A DNA stretch of 64,000 nt from Afipia sp. GTDB taxonomy: Bacteria; Pseudomonadota; Alphaproteobacteria; Rhizobiales; Xanthobacteraceae. The notes under the pieces were generated by a model, which saw only the letters and a list, made by a program, of their open reading frames with translations, was not told where the DNA came from and ran no database searches. Of the stretch, positions 55,175-63,615 are shown in pieces. Positions within the stretch are counted from its first letter, which is position 1; the number at the start of each line of letters is the position of its first letter. The DNA lies in contig JAFVHU010000150.1 in the NCBI GenBank assembly GCA_017474385.1, positions 1 to 64,000 of the forward strand, given 5' to 3'. The position numbers and the translations under genes were made by a program.

Positions 55175-55498
55175 CTACGTATTTCCGTACTTCATGAAGA
55201 AGCACCGCCTCTCGCCGGAGAGGTTGTGGCATCGCCATGTCTTGCCGTCTTCGCTCGGCGTCGCCTGCTCGAACGGAACCAGTTCCTTGAATCGCGTCAG
55301 CCAGATTCCGTCGGGCCGGACCTGAACCTCGTCGGAACTCAGCTGCTCGCAATCGCTCGGTCCGCAACAGTGAACGCCGTCGGTGCCTTTGTAGGCCCCT
55401 TCGGCAATCCAGTTCGGACGTCCATCCGCGTCGTGCGCGTAGCAGACGCGGGTCACCAGCAGTCCCACTGTCAGAAACAAGAAAATGACTGATCGCAT
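55175..55498 (-). CDS. Small secreted cysteine-containing protein of unknown function
   Basis: The 107-residue precursor has a signal peptide (MRSVIFLFLTVGLLVTRVCYA) cut before HDADG. The mature part has five cysteines in two clusters: GTDGVHCCGPSDCEQL and KTWRCHNLSGERRCFF. These may bind a metal or form disulfides. I know no function; it recurs in Bradyrhizobiaceae. A very strong ribosome site (GGAGGTGATG) precedes the ATG at 55498, suggesting high expression. Confidence 0.72.
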   Translation of the reverse strand: MRSVIFLFLTVGLLVTRVCYAHDADGRPNWIAEGAYKGTDGVHCCGPSDCEQLSSDEVQVRPDGIWLTRFKELVPFEQATPSEDGKTWRCHNLSGERRCFFMKYGNT

Positions 55499-55631
55499 CA
55501 CATCACCTCCTTGAGGGAGTGCGAAGCATCAATCGTGCCAGATGGAAGGCGTTGCGAGCTCCGGCGGCATGCCTGAACTGCGAACTCCGCGCGAGCGAAT
55601 CAATTCTGCAACACTGCAGCTTGCCCGCGGT

Positions 55632-56375
55632 TTAGGGGCGTGCGGCGAGCAACTTCGGCAAATCCGCCAGCGCGCCAATGCGATAGTCCGGTTCCCAGCC
55701 GAACTCATCCATCTGCATGCGGATCGCCTTGAACATCGACAGCGGCCGCACGAGGTCGGCCTTCACGAATTCGGCAGCCATCGCCTCTGGCGTCACGCGT
55801 TCGATCCAGGCCACGTTCAGGCCGAAGGCTTTGGCGCCGCAGGCGTCGAACGGATTGGACGAGACGAACAGCACCTCGTGCGGCTTCACGCCGAGATTCG
55901 ATTCGATCAGCTCATAGGTTCGCGGTGACGGCTTGAAAATCTTCGTCGTGTCGATGCTGATGGTGACGTCGAGAATTGTATCGAGGCCGGTATTGCGCAC
56001 CAGCGCGTTCAGCATGCCGGTGCTGCCGTTCGACAGGATCGCGAGCTTGCGGCCTTTCAATGCCGCAAGAGCCTCCTTCGCATCCGGATAAAGGTCGAGG
56101 TGGACGTACTTCTCCATGATGCGCTCGAAGGCTTTTTCATCGAACGGCAGGCCGAGCGCCTTGAGGGTGAATGTCAGCGATTGCCGCGTGATGATCGAGA
56201 AATCCTCGTAGCGCCCCATCAGCGAGCGAAGCCAGGTGTATTCGAGTTGCTTGATGCGCCAGATCTGGGTGATCAGCTCGCCGTAGCCGGGAAACGCCTC
56301 GTCGGTGACGGCGGCGACCGACTGCACGTCATAGAGCGTGCCGTAAGCATCGAATACAACGGCCTTGATCGTCAT
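55632..56375 (-). CDS. (S)-2-haloacid dehalogenase, type II (HAD superfamily)
   Basis: The 247-residue enzyme has the full set of type II haloacid dehalogenase residues: Asp9 nucleophile (VVFDAYGTLYD), Thr13, Arg40, Ser115-Asn116 (LSNGS), Lys148, Tyr154, and Ser172, Asn174 and Asp177 (SSNPFDACGAKAFG). Each is offset by +1 from DhlB of Xanthobacter. It removes chloride from 2-haloalkanoates. A Bug receptor gene is divergent (58 bp), possibly for substrate uptake. With the fluoroacetate dehalogenase 22 kb away this makes two dehalogenases. Confidence 0.9.
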   Translation of the reverse strand: MTIKAVVFDAYGTLYDVQSVAAVTDEAFPGYGELITQIWRIKQLEYTWLRSLMGRYEDFSIITRQSLTFTLKALGLPFDEKAFERIMEKYVHLDLYPDAKEALAALKGRKLAILSNGSTGMLNALVRNTGLDTILDVTISIDTTKIFKPSPRTYELIESNLGVKPHEVLFVSSNPFDACGAKAFGLNVAWIERVTPEAMAAEFVKADLVRPLSMFKAIRMQMDEFGWEPDYRIGALADLPKLLAARP

Positions 56376-56433
56376 CTGCGCTTCCTTCAGGGTATGGCGA
56401 CAAAGAATAAAAACAAATTCTCAGGGAGGCATC

Positions 56434-57432
56434 ATGAATCGGCGCGAGCTTCTGAAAGCGGCTGCGGTTGTGCCGTTGTCGCAGGTTGCATTGCACACGC
56501 TGCCCGGCAACGCCAATGCGCAGGCGGCATGGCCGTCGCGCAACATCACCATGATCGTGCCGTTTCCCGCTGGCGGGCAGGCGGATCTCGCGGCGCGGCC
56601 GGTGGCGCTGGCGCTGGAGCGCATTCTGGGAAAACCCGTGATCGTCGATAACCGCGCCGGTGGCGGCGGCGGTTCGGTCGGCAATGCCGCGGCGGCGCGC
56701 GCCGAGCCTGACGGCTACACGGTGCTGATGACACTCTCGTCGCTGGCGGTGCTGCCGGAAGCCGACCGGCTGTTCGATCGTCCGGTGGCTTATGAGATGT
56801 CGCAGTTCGCGCCGGTGGCGCGGGTGCTTGCCGATCCAACCATGCTGGCGGTACCTGCGTCCGCACCTTGGAAGACGGTGAAGGATTTCGTCGAGGATGC
56901 GAAAGCGCGGCCCGGACAAATTCCCTACGGCTCGTCAGGTCCCTACGGCACACTGCATATCGCGATGGAAATGTTCGCGGCCAGCGCCGGGATCAAACTG
57001 CTTCATGTGCCGTTTCGCGGCGCGGGTCCTGCACTAACCGGATTGCTGACCGGCACCGTGCAAGCGGTGGCGTCAGCGCCAGGCACGCTGCGTGCGCAGG
57101 TCGATGACGGCAAGATGCGCGTGCTGGCCGGCTGGGGGGCGAAGCGCGTCGCAAGCTTCCCCGACGTGCCGACTTTTCAGGAACTCGGCTACAAGGACGT
57201 CGAGTTCTACATCTGGGCGGGGTTGTTCGCGCAGACGGCGTTGCCTGCACCGATCATGACCAAGTTGCGCGAGGCGATGGGCGAGGCGGTGCGCGCACCG
57301 GAAGTGGTGAGGACATTCGAGACCGCAGGCAGCCCCGTCGCTTATCTCGATGCGCCGGATTTTGCGAAGTTCGTGGAAGCCGACAGCGCGCGGCTGATCG
57401 CAGCGGTGAAGAAGATCGGTAAGGTGGAGTAG
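56434..57432 (+). CDS. Bug-family tripartite tricarboxylate transporter solute receptor
   Basis: The 332-residue precursor has a Tat-type signal (NRRELLKAAAVVPLSQ) and the TctC/Bug fold marks AWPSRNITMIVPFPAGGQADLAARPVALALERILGKPVIVDNRAGGGGGSVGN, and later LLHVPFRGAGPALTGLLTGTVQAV. Such proteins bind carboxylates in the periplasm; many lack cognate TctAB genes nearby, as here. The GGGAGG ribosome site is good. It is divergent from the haloacid dehalogenase gene, which hints at a haloacid or related carboxylate ligand (inference). Confidence 0.88.
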   Translation: MNRRELLKAAAVVPLSQVALHTLPGNANAQAAWPSRNITMIVPFPAGGQADLAARPVALALERILGKPVIVDNRAGGGGGSVGNAAAARAEPDGYTVLMTLSSLAVLPEADRLFDRPVAYEMSQFAPVARVLADPTMLAVPASAPWKTVKDFVEDAKARPGQIPYGSSGPYGTLHIAMEMFAASAGIKLLHVPFRGAGPALTGLLTGTVQAVASAPGTLRAQVDDGKMRVLAGWGAKRVASFPDVPTFQELGYKDVEFYIWAGLFAQTALPAPIMTKLREAMGEAVRAPEVVRTFETAGSPVAYLDAPDFAKFVEADSARLIAAVKKIGKVE

Positions 57433-57439
57433 CGCGCGC

Positions 57440-57922
57440 TCACGCCACTTCGCTCTGTTCGCGTATCTCGCTGACGTCGACCCACTCCGCGTTGGTCAGT
57501 TCGGCCATGCGGGCGGGCGGGATGCGAACAGCGCTGTTGATCGAGCCAGCAGCGGGCACGACCTCGCTGAAGGCTTGCAGTGAGACGTCGCAATAGACCG
57601 GCAGCGGGGTCTTCAGCCCGAACGGACAGATCCCGCCGACCGGATGGCCGGTGGCGTCGAGCGCTTCCTCGGCATTGAGCATGCGCGGCTTGCCACCGAA
57701 CACGGCGCGCGCCTTTTTGTTGTCGAGCCGTGCCGTGCCGCAGGTCACCACCAGCAGCACGCGTTCGCCCACGCGCAACGACAAGGTCTTGGCGATCTCC
57801 GCCGGCGTCACGCCAAAGGCTTCGGCGGCGAGTGTGACCGTTGCCGAGCTTTTGTCGGATTCGATCACGGAAATGTCGGGGGCGTTTTTCGCGAAGAACG
57901 CGCGAACCGTTTCGACGCTCAT
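57440..57922 (-). CDS. YbaK/EbsC-type aminoacyl-tRNA deacylase
   Basis: The 160-residue protein belongs to the YbaK/ProX fold: VETVRAFFAKNAPDISVIES, TAAEIAKTLSLRVGERVLLVV-like core (AEIAKTLSLRVG), LDNKKARAVFGGKPRMLNAEEALDATGHPVGGICPFGL. It should hydrolyse a mischarged tRNA in trans. Start ATG at 57922 with AGGACAAGG before it. The gene is tail to tail with the Bug gene, 7 bp apart. Confidence 0.87.
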   Translation of the reverse strand: MSVETVRAFFAKNAPDISVIESDKSSATVTLAAEAFGVTPAEIAKTLSLRVGERVLLVVTCGTARLDNKKARAVFGGKPRMLNAEEALDATGHPVGGICPFGLKTPLPVYCDVSLQAFSEVVPAAGSINSAVRIPPARMAELTNAEWVDVSEIREQSEVA

Positions 57923-58081
57923 GCCTTGTCCTGGTGGAAGTTTTCCGAAAAGCGCGGGCGAAAGGATAATAACGGCGGGAGGCCACCATGCCCAAATCAC
58001 ATGAAACTCACAAGGATGCCTACCGCAAGTCTGCTGTGCGCAAGGCGTCGGCAGGCCGGGTAAGACTCTGTCGGCGGAGGC

Positions 58082-59404
58082 TCAGGCGTGCCCGTGGCTG
58101 CGTTTGACGCGCCAGAGCAGGATCGTCAGCACGATCACAACGAACGGGATGCTGATGCCGGTCGCGACGGTGGCGTTGACCGGTAGGTAGTGCTCCACCG
58201 ACTCGAACACGTAGTGCAGCAGGCTCGCGACGTAGTAGCTGATTGCCGCGACCGAAAGTCCTTCAACGGTCTGCTGCAGGCGAAGCTGCATCCGTGCGCG
58301 CTCGCTCATGGCTGAGAGCAGGTCGCGGTTCTGCTGTTCGATCTCGACGTCGATGCGGGTGCGCAGCAGGTTTGCGGCGCGGGTCAGCTTATTGTTGAGA
58401 TCGTGCATACGCGTGTTCAGCGTCTGGCAGGTGCGCATTGCCGGGTTGAGCCGTCGTCCGAGAAATTCGGCCAGCGTCGGCCAGCCGTCGAACGATTTTT
58501 CGCCGATCACCTCGAGGCGCTGGCGCACAATATCGTCATAGGCCGCGCTGGCGGCGAAGCGATAGCCGGCAATCGCAGCGTCAGCCTCGACGCGTGCGGC
58601 GAGCGAGGTGATCTCGTCGAGGAGTTCGCGGTTGATTTCGAGCCCGCTGCCGCCGCTCGTCATCACGGTCATGATATGGGTGAGGCGATCCTCGGCGTTG
58701 CGGATCACCGGTGTGATGCGATGCGCCTGCGGCAGGCCGAGCAGGGCGAAACAGCGATAGGTCTCGATTTCGAGAATCCTCAGGACGAGACCGCCGGTTT
58801 CGATCGGCGTCAGGCCGCGATTCCATAGCAGGAAGCGGACAAATCCGCCGGCATTGATCTGAAAGTCGGTGGCGACAGTGGCGTGGCCGCCGAGCACCTG
58901 CGATGCCGCGAGCGATGACGGATCGAACAATTGCGCGAGGTCGGGCGTGTCGCTGCTCTCCACGCGTAGGTCAATCGAGACCAAATGCGGGCCGGGTTGT
59001 CCGATCTCGGTCATGGCGTTGGCGATGATGGCGGGCAGTGTAGAGTCTTCTGCCGTCGCGCCCTCCAGCAGCCAGGTGTAGGTGGTGAATTCGCTATGTT
59101 GTTCCCAGCGCAGGATGGCGCCGGGAAGCGCGATGCGCCGATGCTTTGCGGTGGTGGAAAGATCGGCCAGACGGCGAGCGGCACAGAATCGGGTCAATGC
59201 TTCGGCATTGGCGTTCATCTGCGCGGCATCGGTGAGGAAGGCAAAGCGGATCGCGCGGCACGGCGAGGTCACGGCCTCGAATGGGCGGGCATGAAGCTCG
59301 CTGAGCACGGCGTTCCGCTCAGCATGCGGAGCCAGCGCAAGTCCGGCGTCGCCCGACAGCAGGTCTGTGCAACTGCTGTTCTCGCCCTCGTTGATTGCCG
59401 CCAT
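58082..59404 (-). CDS. DUF3422 family membrane protein
   Basis: The 440-residue protein has the DUF3422 start (ERNAVLSELHARPFEAVTSPCRAIRFAFLTD), TTYTWLLEG and EIETYRCFALLGLPQAHRI, a long coiled region, and two C-terminal membrane helices (about 385-402 and 415-432). The topology resembles CorA-like proteins but no GMN motif is seen. Function unknown. Start ATG at 59404. Confidence 0.87.
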   Translation of the reverse strand: MAAINEGENSSCTDLLSGDAGLALAPHAERNAVLSELHARPFEAVTSPCRAIRFAFLTDAAQMNANAEALTRFCAARRLADLSTTAKHRRIALPGAILRWEQHSEFTTYTWLLEGATAEDSTLPAIIANAMTEIGQPGPHLVSIDLRVESSDTPDLAQLFDPSSLAASQVLGGHATVATDFQINAGGFVRFLLWNRGLTPIETGGLVLRILEIETYRCFALLGLPQAHRITPVIRNAEDRLTHIMTVMTSGGSGLEINRELLDEITSLAARVEADAAIAGYRFAASAAYDDIVRQRLEVIGEKSFDGWPTLAEFLGRRLNPAMRTCQTLNTRMHDLNNKLTRAANLLRTRIDVEIEQQNRDLLSAMSERARMQLRLQQTVEGLSVAAISYYVASLLHYVFESVEHYLPVNATVATGISIPFVVIVLTILLWRVKRSHGHA

Positions 59405-59521
59405 GGTGCAAATCCCTGCTCGTCTGCCGCGATCATGCAGGGGGCGGTCGCGTGTTTGCAACCAGACTTATGAGAGGCGGCGCGAAAATCCAGTTGCCCT
59501 ATAGGATTCCGGATTCATATC

Positions 59522-60391
59522 TCAGATGCCAAGCAGCTTGCGCGCATTGGCCTTCAGCACTTTGGGCCGCACCTCGTCGCGGATGTCGAGCTTCTCGAAA
59601 TCCGCCATCCAGCGGTCCGGCGTAATCACCGGTCAGTCCGATCCGAACAGCATCTTGTCCTGCAAAATGGTGTTGACGTAGCGCACCAGGATCGGCGGGA
59701 AATATTTCGGCGACCAGCCGGAGAGGTCGATGTAGACGTTCGGCTTGTGGGTTGCGACCGACAGCGCTTCTTCCTGCCAGGGAAGGGACGGATGCGCGAG
59801 AATGATCTTCATGTCGGGGAAATCAACCGCGACATCGTCGATGTACATCGGGTTGGAATATTTCAGCCGCATCCCGTTGCCGCCGCGCATGCCGGAGCCG
59901 ACGCCGGTCTGGCCGGTGTGAAACAGCGCGATCGATCCGGCTTCTGCAATCGCCTCATAAAGCGGGTAGGCCATCCGGTCGTTCGGATAGAAGCCTTGCA
60001 TGGTGGGATGAAACTTGAATCCCTTGATGCCGTAGTCAGCGACAAGCTTTCGCGCCTCGCGCGCGCCGAGCTTGCCCTTGGCCGGATCGATGCTGGCGAA
60101 CGGTATCAGCACGTCGGAATTCTGCGCCGCCAGTTCCGCCATCTCGTAGTTGTTGTAGCGGCGGAAGCCGGTCTCGCGTTCCGCATCGACGGGAAAGATC
60201 ACCGCGCCGATTTTCTTGGCGCGATAGTAGGCCGCGGTCTCCGGCACGGTGGGCGGATGCTTGTGCGGTGACTTGAAATACTCCGACATCGCCGCCTGGA
60301 AATCGTCATAGCCGTCATCGCCATGAGTGCCGCATGGCTCCTCGGCATGGGTATGGATGTCGATGGCGATCAGGTCGTCCGGATTAAGCAT
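59522..60391 (-). pseudogene. Amidohydrolase (COG2159 family) interrupted by an in-frame TGA
   Basis: The reading frame runs from the ATG at 60391 (GGAG upstream) for 252 residues and stops at TGA 59633-59635. Beyond it the same frame continues for 36 codons (PVITPDRWMADFEKLDIRDEV ... KLLGI) to the normal TGA at 59522-59524. The stop falls exactly at the Trp of the family motif FGSDWP, so TGG became TGA. The rest is intact: DIHTHAEEP metal site, FHPTMQGFYPNDR, LFHTGQTG, ILAHPSLPW. The enzyme would decarboxylate or hydrolyse a cyclic carboxylate. Sequence error or read-through cannot be excluded. It sits beside the IclR regulator and MaoC genes. Confidence 0.8.
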
Positions 60392-60487
60392 GCACACGCT
60401 CCGGGCTGTACCGCAGGCGTCAGCCTGCCTGCGATAAATTGATTATATACTATAACCAATTTATGCCCCGGCGCAAAGCGCGAAGTC

Positions 60488-61258
60488 TCAGCCGTTCGCG
60501 GTGGTCTGGGTCCGGATGTCCTGTGCGGTGCGCTTGAGCGCCACCAGAAATTTCTTCTTGGCTTCGGCCTCGGTCACGGTGCCCGAAATGGTGTTGATGC
60601 TGACCGCGGCGACGACGTGACCAGCCTGATCGCGCACCGGCACCGCGATGCCGCAAATCGCGGGATCGAGTTCGCCGTCGATCCAGGCGTAGCCCTGCTC
60701 TTCCACACGCGCGAGTTCTTCACCGAGCTTGGCTGCATTCGTGACGGTGCGCGGCGCGATCTGCTTGAGTTCGGCGGTGGCGAGATAATGCTGGCGCTCC
60801 TCCGGCGGTAATGCTGCGAGCAGCACGCGGCCCAGCGACACCACATGCGCGGGCAGGCGGCTGCCGATGCCGAGATTGGCGGACAGGATGCGGCGCGCCG
60901 GCAGGCGCAGCGCATACACGATCTCGGTTTCATCCAGCACCGCCAATGCACAGGATTCCCCAATCTCGTTGCGCAGGTCTTCGAGCGCGCGCTGGGCATA
61001 GCCCCAGTAGGGCAGCGCGTTGAGATAGGACAATCCGAGGCCAAGCGCGCGCGGACGCAGGCTGAAGTAACGGCCATCGGCCTCGCAGTATTTCAGCGCG
61101 ACCAGTGTTGCGAGCATGCGCCGTGCAGTTGCGCGCGTCAGCCCCGCAGCCGCTGCGGTCTCCGACAGCGTGTGCCGTCCGGGCGGCCGTCCGAGCGCCT
61201 CGACCACGGAAAATCCTCTCGCGATGGCGCGGACGAAACCGTCACTCTCCTTGGGCAT
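60488..61258 (-). CDS. IclR family transcriptional regulator
   Basis: The 256-residue protein has a winged helix (FVRAIARGFSVVEALGRPPGRHTLSETAAAAGLTRATARRMLATLVALKY) and an IclR effector domain (SCALAVLDETEIVYALRL, GSRLPAHVVSLGRVLLAAL, DPAICGIAVPVRD). The sequence is like the PcaR/PobR group that controls aromatic-acid catabolism. It is divergent from the MaoC genes and close to the amidohydrolase gene. Start at the ATG with GAGGATT; an in-frame ATG further up (51 bp) is less likely. Confidence 0.9.
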   Translation of the reverse strand: MPKESDGFVRAIARGFSVVEALGRPPGRHTLSETAAAAGLTRATARRMLATLVALKYCEADGRYFSLRPRALGLGLSYLNALPYWGYAQRALEDLRNEIGESCALAVLDETEIVYALRLPARRILSANLGIGSRLPAHVVSLGRVLLAALPPEERQHYLATAELKQIAPRTVTNAAKLGEELARVEEQGYAWIDGELDPAICGIAVPVRDQAGHVVAAVSINTISGTVTEAEAKKKFLVALKRTAQDIRTQTTANG

Positions 61259-61332
61259 TCTGAAATCCTCGCAAAAACCGGACTTGTCAGGATCGAAAAG
61301 CCGGACCATAGTGTTCGTACAGTGAGTATAAA

Positions 61333-61347
61333 GTTCGCCTAATGAAC
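61333..61347. promoter_or_regulatory. Candidate IclR operator
   Basis: Inverted repeat GTTC-N7-GAAC in the 106-bp gap between the IclR gene and the MaoC operon, 17 bp before the first MaoC start codon. A second GTTCG lies 21 bp further up at 61313. Short arms, so only a candidate. Confidence 0.35.
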
Positions 61348-61364
61348 ATAGATGAGAGATTGCC

Positions 61365-61841
61365 ATGGCGCAAGCACAAGCTTTCGAGACCGACTTCTGG
61401 AAGGACGAAAATTTGCGAAAGGTCTGGGACGAGATCGTTCCGGGTGAACCGCGCAAGACCATTCCCTACCTGCTGACGAAGGAAGCCATCGCGCTCCTTT
61501 GCAAGGCTGTCGGTGAAACCAACCCGCTTTACCTCGATGAGGCCTATGCGAAGACCACGCCTTGGGGCGGGATCATCGCGCCGCCCTCGATCCATATCCT
61601 GCTGATGTTCTCCTGCACCGAGGCAGATGATTGGATGCGCTCACCCGGCACTGTGAACGCCGGACAGTCCTGGAGCTACAACAAGCCCGCGCGCCCCGGT
61701 GACACCATTACGCTGCAGGCCCGCGCGCTCGACAAGTTCATCAAGCGCGAGCGGCTGTTCGTGGTCCACGACAACATCTTCTTCAATCAGCACGGCGACG
61801 TGATCTGTTCCGGCCGCGGCCAGACCATCCGGCCGATGTAA
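61365..61841 (+). CDS. MaoC-fold protein, degenerate active-site subunit
   Basis: The 158-residue hot-dog protein has VGETNPLYLDEAYAKTTPWGGIIAPPSIHILLMF. In R-specific hydratases the active site is an Asp and His in D-x4-H; here the positions hold Glu51 and Tyr56, so the subunit is likely non-catalytic. It probably forms a heterodimer with the next protein, as in HadAB/HadBC hydratases. It would act on a CoA or ACP thioester in a breakdown pathway. First gene of the plus-strand cluster. Confidence 0.85.
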   Translation: MAQAQAFETDFWKDENLRKVWDEIVPGEPRKTIPYLLTKEAIALLCKAVGETNPLYLDEAYAKTTPWGGIIAPPSIHILLMFSCTEADDWMRSPGTVNAGQSWSYNKPARPGDTITLQARALDKFIKRERLFVVHDNIFFNQHGDVICSGRGQTIRPM

Positions 61842-61862
61842 GCGAACGCGAGGAGTTCAAAC

Positions 61863-62312
61863 ATGACGACGACATTCGAAACCCTCTCGGTCGGCGACAG
61901 CATCGACGGCCCGAAATTCTCGGTCTCGCGCGAATCCATTCGCCTGTTCTGCGATGCATCGCTCGACTACAATCCGTTGCATCTCGACGACAACTATATG
62001 AAGGGCGATTTCGGCAAGACCAATTTCGGCGGCATCATCATGCACGGCATGAATAACTTCGGGCTGATCACCCGGATGCTGACCGACTGGGCTTATCCCG
62101 CGGGCGCCATTCATCGCCGTCTCGAAACGCGCTGGGTCAAGCCGGTGAAGCCGGGCGACACAATACAGCCGGCGGGTATCATCAAGGCCAAGCAGACCAC
62201 CAAGAACTCGCGTTTCGTGCTGATCGACGTGCTGGTGAAGAACCAGAACGGTGAAAAGGTCGCGGTCGGCGAGGCGATGGTGGAATTCCCGCGCGCAGCC
62301 GCGGCAGCCTGA
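61863..62312 (+). CDS. MaoC-fold dehydratase, catalytic subunit
   Basis: The 149-residue protein keeps the hydratase dyad Asp35 and His40 in SLDYNPLHLDD, followed by GGIIMHGMNNFGLITRML and WVKPVKPGDTI. With the previous protein (21-bp gap) it should be an enoyl-CoA hydratase-type enzyme. AGGAG precedes the ATG. The third gene follows after 16 bp. Confidence 0.88.
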   Translation: MTTTFETLSVGDSIDGPKFSVSRESIRLFCDASLDYNPLHLDDNYMKGDFGKTNFGGIIMHGMNNFGLITRMLTDWAYPAGAIHRRLETRWVKPVKPGDTIQPAGIIKAKQTTKNSRFVLIDVLVKNQNGEKVAVGEAMVEFPRAAAAA

Positions 62313-62328
62313 CCGGAGCTGAAGCGCG

Positions 62329-63567
62329 ATGTCGATCGCGATCATAGGCGCAGGGGTTGGCGGACTGACGGCGGCGTTGTCTTTGCACGCCGCCGGCCAG
62401 GGCGACATTCTCCTGCTCGAAGCAGCGCGTGAAATCCGCGACGTCGGCGTCGGCATCAACCTGCCGCCGCACGCCGTCCGCGAATTGAGCGAACTGGGTC
62501 TTGGCGATGCGCTCGCGAAAGTGGGCGTGCCGACCAAGGAGCTGGCCTATTACGATCCGCGGGGCCAGTTGATCTGGGCCGAACCGCGCGGGTTGGACGC
62601 AGGCTACAAGTGGCCGCAATACTCCATCCATCGCGGCACACTACAACGGCTTCTCGTCGATGCCGTGCGCGATCGTCTGGGCCCGTCGTCGATCCGCGTC
62701 GCACAGCGCGTGACCGGCGTGAGCGCCGCCGACAACAAAGTCGTCATTGCAGCGACCGACCTGATCGAAGATCGTGCGATGTCTTACACCGCCGATGTCG
62801 CAATCGCCGCCGACGGCATCCGCTCTCCGGTGCGCGACAGCCTGTACGCCGCGGCGACCCCGCTCGCCTCCAATGGCTGGGTGATGTACCGCGGCGTCAC
62901 CAAGGCCGCGCCGTTTCTCAGCGGACGTTCGATGGTGATCATCGGTGATGAAACCCAGCGGGTGGTGGTCTATCCGATCGCCGACGGCGTCATCAACTGG
63001 CTGCTGGTCCGTCCGAAAGATACCACTCGCGCCGAGACCGAGCTTGGCAACTGGAATCTTCCGGTTTCGACCAGCGTCATTGCGGAGTTCGTGAAGGATT
63101 ACCGCTTCGATTGGCTCGACGTGCACCATCTGGTGTCGTCGTCATCGGAATCTTACGAATACCCGATGGCGGACATTGATCCATTGCCGTGCTGGATTTT
63201 CGGACGCTGCGCGCTGCTCGGGGATGCGGCGCACGCAATGTATCCGTTCGGCTCCAACGGCGCGTCGCAGGCGATCCTTGATGCGCGCGTGCTGGCCTAC
63301 GAACTGGCGACCGCGGCGACCATCGATGATGCATTGCGCGCTTATGACGCGCAGCGTCGGCCGGTTGCGAGCGAAGTACAACTCGCAAATCGGCGGCAGG
63401 CAGGCGATGTGATGGCGCGGGTGAGCGCGCTGGCGCGCAGCGGCGCTCACGGCGACGCGGCGACCGAGCTTCAGGATGTCGAGCGCCGCTACAAGCAACT
63501 TGCGGGTTTCGATGTCGATGCCTTGAACACCCGGAAATCATGGAGCGTTTCCAGCGTTTTGCGATAG
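62329..63567 (+). CDS. FAD-dependent (group A) flavin monooxygenase, salicylate-hydroxylase-like
   Basis: The 412-residue protein has the FAD motif AIIGAGVGGLTAALSLHAAG (residues 4-23), the DG-type region VAIAADGIRSPVRDSLY near 160 and the second FAD site GRCALLGDAAHAMYPFGSNGASQAILDA with Asp299. It should hydroxylate an aromatic or heteroaromatic ring using NAD(P)H. The context (IclR, MaoC pair, amidohydrolase, Bug receptor) suggests catabolism of a hydroxylated aromatic acid; the exact substrate is unknown. The Bug gene starts 48 bp later. Confidence 0.88.
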   Translation: MSIAIIGAGVGGLTAALSLHAAGQGDILLLEAAREIRDVGVGINLPPHAVRELSELGLGDALAKVGVPTKELAYYDPRGQLIWAEPRGLDAGYKWPQYSIHRGTLQRLLVDAVRDRLGPSSIRVAQRVTGVSAADNKVVIAATDLIEDRAMSYTADVAIAADGIRSPVRDSLYAAATPLASNGWVMYRGVTKAAPFLSGRSMVIIGDETQRVVVYPIADGVINWLLVRPKDTTRAETELGNWNLPVSTSVIAEFVKDYRFDWLDVHHLVSSSSESYEYPMADIDPLPCWIFGRCALLGDAAHAMYPFGSNGASQAILDARVLAYELATAATIDDALRAYDAQRRPVASEVQLANRRQAGDVMARVSALARSGAHGDAATELQDVERRYKQLAGFDVDALNTRKSWSVSSVLR

Positions 63568-63615
63568 CGGACAGATCAAAAACCGGAAACAATCCGGAAC
63601 AAGAGGGAAACATGA

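Noticed and set aside
59633-59635. TGA as a selenocysteine codon in the amidohydrolase
   Set aside because: The position is a conserved tryptophan, not cysteine, and I see no SECIS-like hairpin directly after the codon.
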